In this document: piece by piece, positions 3,807 to 5,893 of the stretch
Layout of the letters: the number at the start of each line of letters is the position of its first letter
Position numbering within the stretch: the stretch's first letter is position 1
From: Candidatus Vogelbacteria bacterium CG10_big_fil_rev_8_21_14_0_10_51_16
GTDB lineage: Bacteria; Patescibacteriota; Minisyncoccia; Phycocordibacterales; JACRKE01
Direction of reading: 5' to 3'
NCBI GenBank assembly: GCA_002774795.1
Contig: PCYI01000025.1
Coordinates: 93,819 to 99,711 of the forward strand
DNA length: 5,893 nt
Translations under genes and position numbers: made by a program
The notes under the pieces: model-generated
What the model saw: the letters and a program-made list of their open reading frames with translations, nothing else
Database searches by the model: none
Told to the model about the DNA's origin: nothing

Positions 3807-5156
3807 ATTGTGCGAAGCCATAAGCTTCGCCAGTTCTTCCTCCGCCACCGCTTTGTCGTCCCAGACTATCTTTGTGCCAGCAGGGCCCATGATGTAGGGG
3901 TCGGTGCCTTTGCCGGTGATGAGCACTGCGGTGTTGTAAGGTACCTGGTACATTTTCTCGGATGCAGAAAATGTACCAGGTACCATTTTCACCACTGCTA
4001 ACTCCAATGCGCGACGGATGGCGAAGCGCCTATCCATAATGATTTCCGGCTTTTTGTTTTTAATTCCCTTGGCCACCTCCTCCACAATAGCGCGTGGGTC
4101 CTCGTCGTATGGATCCTCGTTGGTAAGAATGATTTCATCACAGTAGGTGTCGGCCACCTCTCCCATGAGGGGACGCTTCCAGCGATCTCGCCCCCCTCCG
4201 CACGAACCGAGAACGCATATCTTGCGTTTATCCGGAAAGGTTTTGTAGACCGCTTCGAGCGACTCTGCGGTGTGCGCGTAGTCCACAATGATTCGGAAGG
4301 GGGTTTTCTGACTGGAACCATCGTTGACATGGAGAAGAACCTCCTCCATGCGACCGGGAACGCCCTTGAAGGAAGCGAGGGCTTTTTTGATGGCGGCCGT
4401 GGTGACGTTTTCCGTTTTCGCGAAAGTGACGGCGGCCAGAATATTCATGACGTTAAAATCTCCCACGAGGGGTACCGCCAGACTTTCGCCGTTTATGGTG
4501 ATGTTTGAGGATGTGTCAGAAAGAGTCGATGGTTCCGCGTCTTTACTGGAGTAAGTGATTTTTTGGACCCCGCCGATAGTAAGGAAGCGCTCCGCCTCGG
4601 GAGATTCAATGTTGATAACAAGACTCTTTTTACGTTTACGCGAGCGTTGAAGTTGCTCGGCGATAGAGAGTTTGGCTCTGACATACGCCTCGTAGGAGCC
4701 GTGAGACTCAATATGCTCGGGCGCAATCTGAGTAAGGATAAGGGAGTCGAGGTTGATAAATTTGTGGCGGTACTGCTTGGCTCCCTCTGAGGTCATCTCT
4801 AAAATGGCATAGTCACACCCAGCTTTGACGGCCCGGCGCAAAAACTGTTGCACCGTAAAGCGACCAGGCATGGTCATCTTGTAGAGATTACGCTCGGAAG
4901 CAGTTCCAATTTTGAAGCGTAAGGTGGAGGCGATGGCTGTGGTGTAGCCGGCCGATTCTAGAATGGCGCTCACGAGCTCGGTTGTTGTAGTTTTGCCTTT
5001 GGTGCCGGTGATACCCACCACAAAGATATGGCGTGAAGGGAAGCGGTAAAGAATGGCGCCGAGTAACGCCAAGACGTAGTGGTAGACTGGTTGGCCCCAA
5101 GTGAACAACCTCCGCGGGATGATTTTTCTACCGATGCGAGTTAGTTTGTCATACAT
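3804..5156 (-). CDS. murE: MurE-like Mur ligase (UDP-MurNAc-tripeptide synthetase family), N-terminal domain missing
   Basis: A 450-residue ATP-dependent amide ligase of peptidoglycan precursor synthesis. The central domain has the P-loop G48-ITGTKGKTTT, EMTSEGA (120-126) and K162 in YVRAKLSIAEQ, at the place of the carbamylated lysine. Then come GDFNVMNILAA (232-242), the C-terminal domain's VDYAHTAESL (291-300), the Mur-type GSCGGGRDRWKRPLMG (317-332) and TGKGTDPYIMGP (414-425). The usual roughly 90-residue UDP-binding N-terminal domain is absent; instead about 45 residues hold a basic start and a hydrophobic stretch (24-40). The DNPR-type specificity motif reads EDPYDEDP (347-354), so diaminopimelate specificity cannot be assumed. 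Residues 392-405 come from an inserted palindrome. The start at 5156 has only a weak GAAG six bases upstream. Symbol given for the family, not for a proven substrate. Confidence 0.85.
   Translation of the reverse strand: MYDKLTRIGRKIIPRRLFTWGQPVYHYVLALLGAILYRFPSRHIFVVGITGTKGKTTTTELVSAILESAGYTTAIASTLRFKIGTASERNLYKMTMPGRFTVQQFLRRAVKAGCDYAILEMTSEGAKQYRHKFINLDSLILTQIAPEHIESHGSYEAYVRAKLSIAEQLQRSRKRKKSLVINIESPEAERFLTIGGVQKITYSSKDAEPSTLSDTSSNITINGESLAVPLVGDFNVMNILAAVTFAKTENVTTAAIKKALASFKGVPGRMEEVLLHVNDGSSQKTPFRIIVDYAHTAESLEAVYKTFPDKRKICVLGSCGGGRDRWKRPLMGEVADTYCDEIILTNEDPYDEDPRAIVEEVAKGIKNKKPEIIMDRRFAIRRALELAVVKMVPGTFSASEKMYQVPYNTAVLITGKGTDPYIMGPAGTKIVWDDKAVAEEELAKLMASHN
3940..3984. mobile_element. 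45-bp perfect palindrome inserted in frame in the murE-like gene
   Basis: Perfect 19-bp arms at 3940-3958 and 3966-3984, each with the KpnI-type core GGTACC at its outer end, enclose the 7-base loop CGGATGC. Total length is exactly 15 codons. On the gene strand it encodes the peptide VPGTFSASEKMYQVP at residues 392-405, between helix RRALELAV and strand NTAVLITGKG, where related ligases have only a short turn. There is no stop on the coding strand and no obvious target-site duplication. Confidence 0.85.
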
Positions 5157-5171
5157 AGTTTACTTCGTAAA

Positions 5172-5256
5172 AACAATTGACAATTGACCGGGGGATTATT
5201 GGATACGGACGCATTTGCATAAAGTCAATTGTCAATTGTTCCGCTGGTCAATTGTT
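5172..5256. repeat. 17-bp perfect inverted repeat with extra copy between ruvA and the murE-like gene
   Basis: Arms AACAATTGACAATTGAC (5172-5188) and its exact complement (5224-5240) are separated by 35 bases. Both are made of the heptamer ACAATTG repeated twice. A further GGTCAATTGTTTT copy follows at 5246-5258, running into the ruvA stop codon. Same unit family as the repeat at 3733-3806. The gap holds no gene. On the minus strand TTGACT (5228-5223) with TATCCA (5205-5200) at 17 bp could be a weak promoter for the murE-like gene. Confidence 0.85.
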
Positions 5257-5258
5257 TT

Positions 5259-5837
5259 CTACTTACCCATCTGTCGCAGGGCCTCCTTTATGCGGTCGTT
5301 AATACCAGTGACACTGTTCGGCACTCGTTTCACGGCCTCGCGAGCCTCTTGCAGAGAGTAGCCGAGGGCGCGCACCGCCTCCAAGACGTCGCTATCTGCC
5401 TGCAGGGCGGGCGACTCTTCGTCCGTCGCCCCAAGAGCTCCTAGCTTGTCGTGGAGCTCGAGCACAATCTTTTCGGCATTTTTGCGACCGACCCCGGCAA
5501 CCTTGGTAAGATATGAGGCGTCCTTTTTAACGATGGCCTCCCGGAGCACGGCCAGAGGAGCGAGAGAAAGAATAGCAATAGCTTTCTTGGGGCCGATGCC
5601 AGAGATGGTGATGATAAGCTCAAAAAAAGAAAGCTCTTCGCGGGTGGCGAAGCCGTAGAGGTCTAGAGCATTTTCCCGTACCGCAAGATGGGTCCAGAGG
5701 GTGACAGGGGAGTCGTCTTTTGGGAGAGCGTTTTGAGTTTCATGGGTCACGGCGAGTTTGTAGCCCACTCCGGCCACGTCAAGAATGACGAGCCCTGGCT
5801 CTCTCACCCGCGCCACTCCAGTAAGTTGTCCAATCAT
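5259..5837 (-). CDS. ruvA: Holliday junction branch migration protein RuvA
   Basis: A 192-residue, full-length protein. RuvA tetramers hold the four-way junction flat and recruit the RuvB motor during recombination. Domain I (1-64) is the OB fold, starting MIGQLTG and including LDVAGVGYKL (19-28) and VRENALDLYGF (53-63). Domain II carries two helix-hairpin-helix motifs, SGIGPKKA (79-86) and AGVGRKNA (114-121). A flexible acidic linker (137-150) leads to domain III (151-190), DVLEAVRALGYSLQEAREAV...IKEALRQM, which binds RuvB. The acidic pin, E55-D56 in E. coli, reads E55-N56 here, with D59 nearby. It is first in the minus-strand set and ends 102 bp before the murE-like start. RuvB and RuvC are not in the window. 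The predicted transcript starts at or next to the ATG. Confidence 0.97.
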   Translation of the reverse strand: MIGQLTGVARVREPGLVILDVAGVGYKLAVTHETQNALPKDDSPVTLWTHLAVRENALDLYGFATREELSFFELIITISGIGPKKAIAILSLAPLAVLREAIVKKDASYLTKVAGVGRKNAEKIVLELHDKLGALGATDEESPALQADSDVLEAVRALGYSLQEAREAVKRVPNSVTGINDRIKEALRQMGK

Positions 5838-5872
5838 AGTATAAGTATATAGAGATTGCGCGGTTTTTCCAA
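5838..5872 (-). promoter_or_regulatory. Promoter of ruvA, possibly giving a leaderless transcript
   Basis: On the minus strand, -35 TTGGAA (5872-5867, 4 of 6) and -10 TATACT (5849-5844, 5 of 6) are separated by 17 bp. A second TATACT follows directly (5843-5838), touching the ATG. Starting 6-7 bases after the first -10 box puts +1 on or beside the A of the start codon. There is no Shine-Dalgarno sequence. Likely drives ruvA and perhaps the murE-like gene, mutM and the small membrane gene. Confidence 0.5.
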
Positions 5873-5876
5873 ACCG
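5861..5876. repeat. Small hairpin over the ruvA -35 region
   Basis: CGGTTT (5861-5866) and AAACCG (5871-5876) are perfect complements with a TTCC loop that contains part of the proposed -35 box. It could be an operator, or on the plus strand a weak terminator followed by TTGATTTT. Neither is demonstrable. Confidence 0.35.
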
Positions 5877-5893
5877 TTGATTTTAAATAGAGC

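Overview
The window looks like chromosome of a Candidate Phyla Radiation bacterium, most likely of the Parcubacteria group. I infer this from three things: a short DNA polymerase III delta-like protein, a Mur ligase that lacks its N-terminal UDP-binding domain, and gene boundaries full of heptamer repeats and palindromes. No rRNA or marker protein is present to fix the lineage. Base composition is mixed, about half G+C.

Layout. The plus strand carries, left to right, the 3' part of a holA-like gene (1-689), a two-gene DUF4258/DUF2283 unit with its own promoter (703-1232), tRNA-Lys(TTT) (1374-1446) and a SpoU/TrmH-family 2'-O-methyltransferase gene (1507-1998). The minus strand carries, in transcription order, ruvA (5837-5259), a murE-like ligase gene (5156-3804), mutM (3712-2699) and a 69-residue membrane protein gene (2674-2465). 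The two gene sets converge on a gene-free stretch (1999-2464) that is almost entirely palindromic repeats. No CRISPR array, transposase gene or insertion sequence is visible.

Functions. Most genes are housekeeping: replication clamp loading (delta), Holliday junction migration (RuvA), oxidised-base repair (MutM), peptidoglycan precursor synthesis (MurE-like) and RNA modification (SpoU). The DUF4258/DUF2283 pair resembles a small toxin-antitoxin-type module.

Most notable. Short palindromic elements occur between genes and also inside genes. One of 45 bp sits inside the murE-like gene and one of 120 bp inside mutM. Both are multiples of three, keep the frame open and add a peptide at a predicted loop. 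The mutM element starts with the same 11 bases as an intergenic element at 2234. Another palindrome (2400-2423) is flanked by perfect 10-bp direct repeats that look like a target-site duplication. The tRNA-Lys acceptor stem extends into a perfect 20-bp inverted repeat. Two large inverted repeats built from a 7-bp unit fill the ruvA/murE and murE/mutM gaps, and one of them contains the murE stop codon. Together this suggests a population of small, probably non-autonomous palindromic elements that the genome tolerates or uses, comparable to REP/BIME sequences or Rickettsia palindromic elements.
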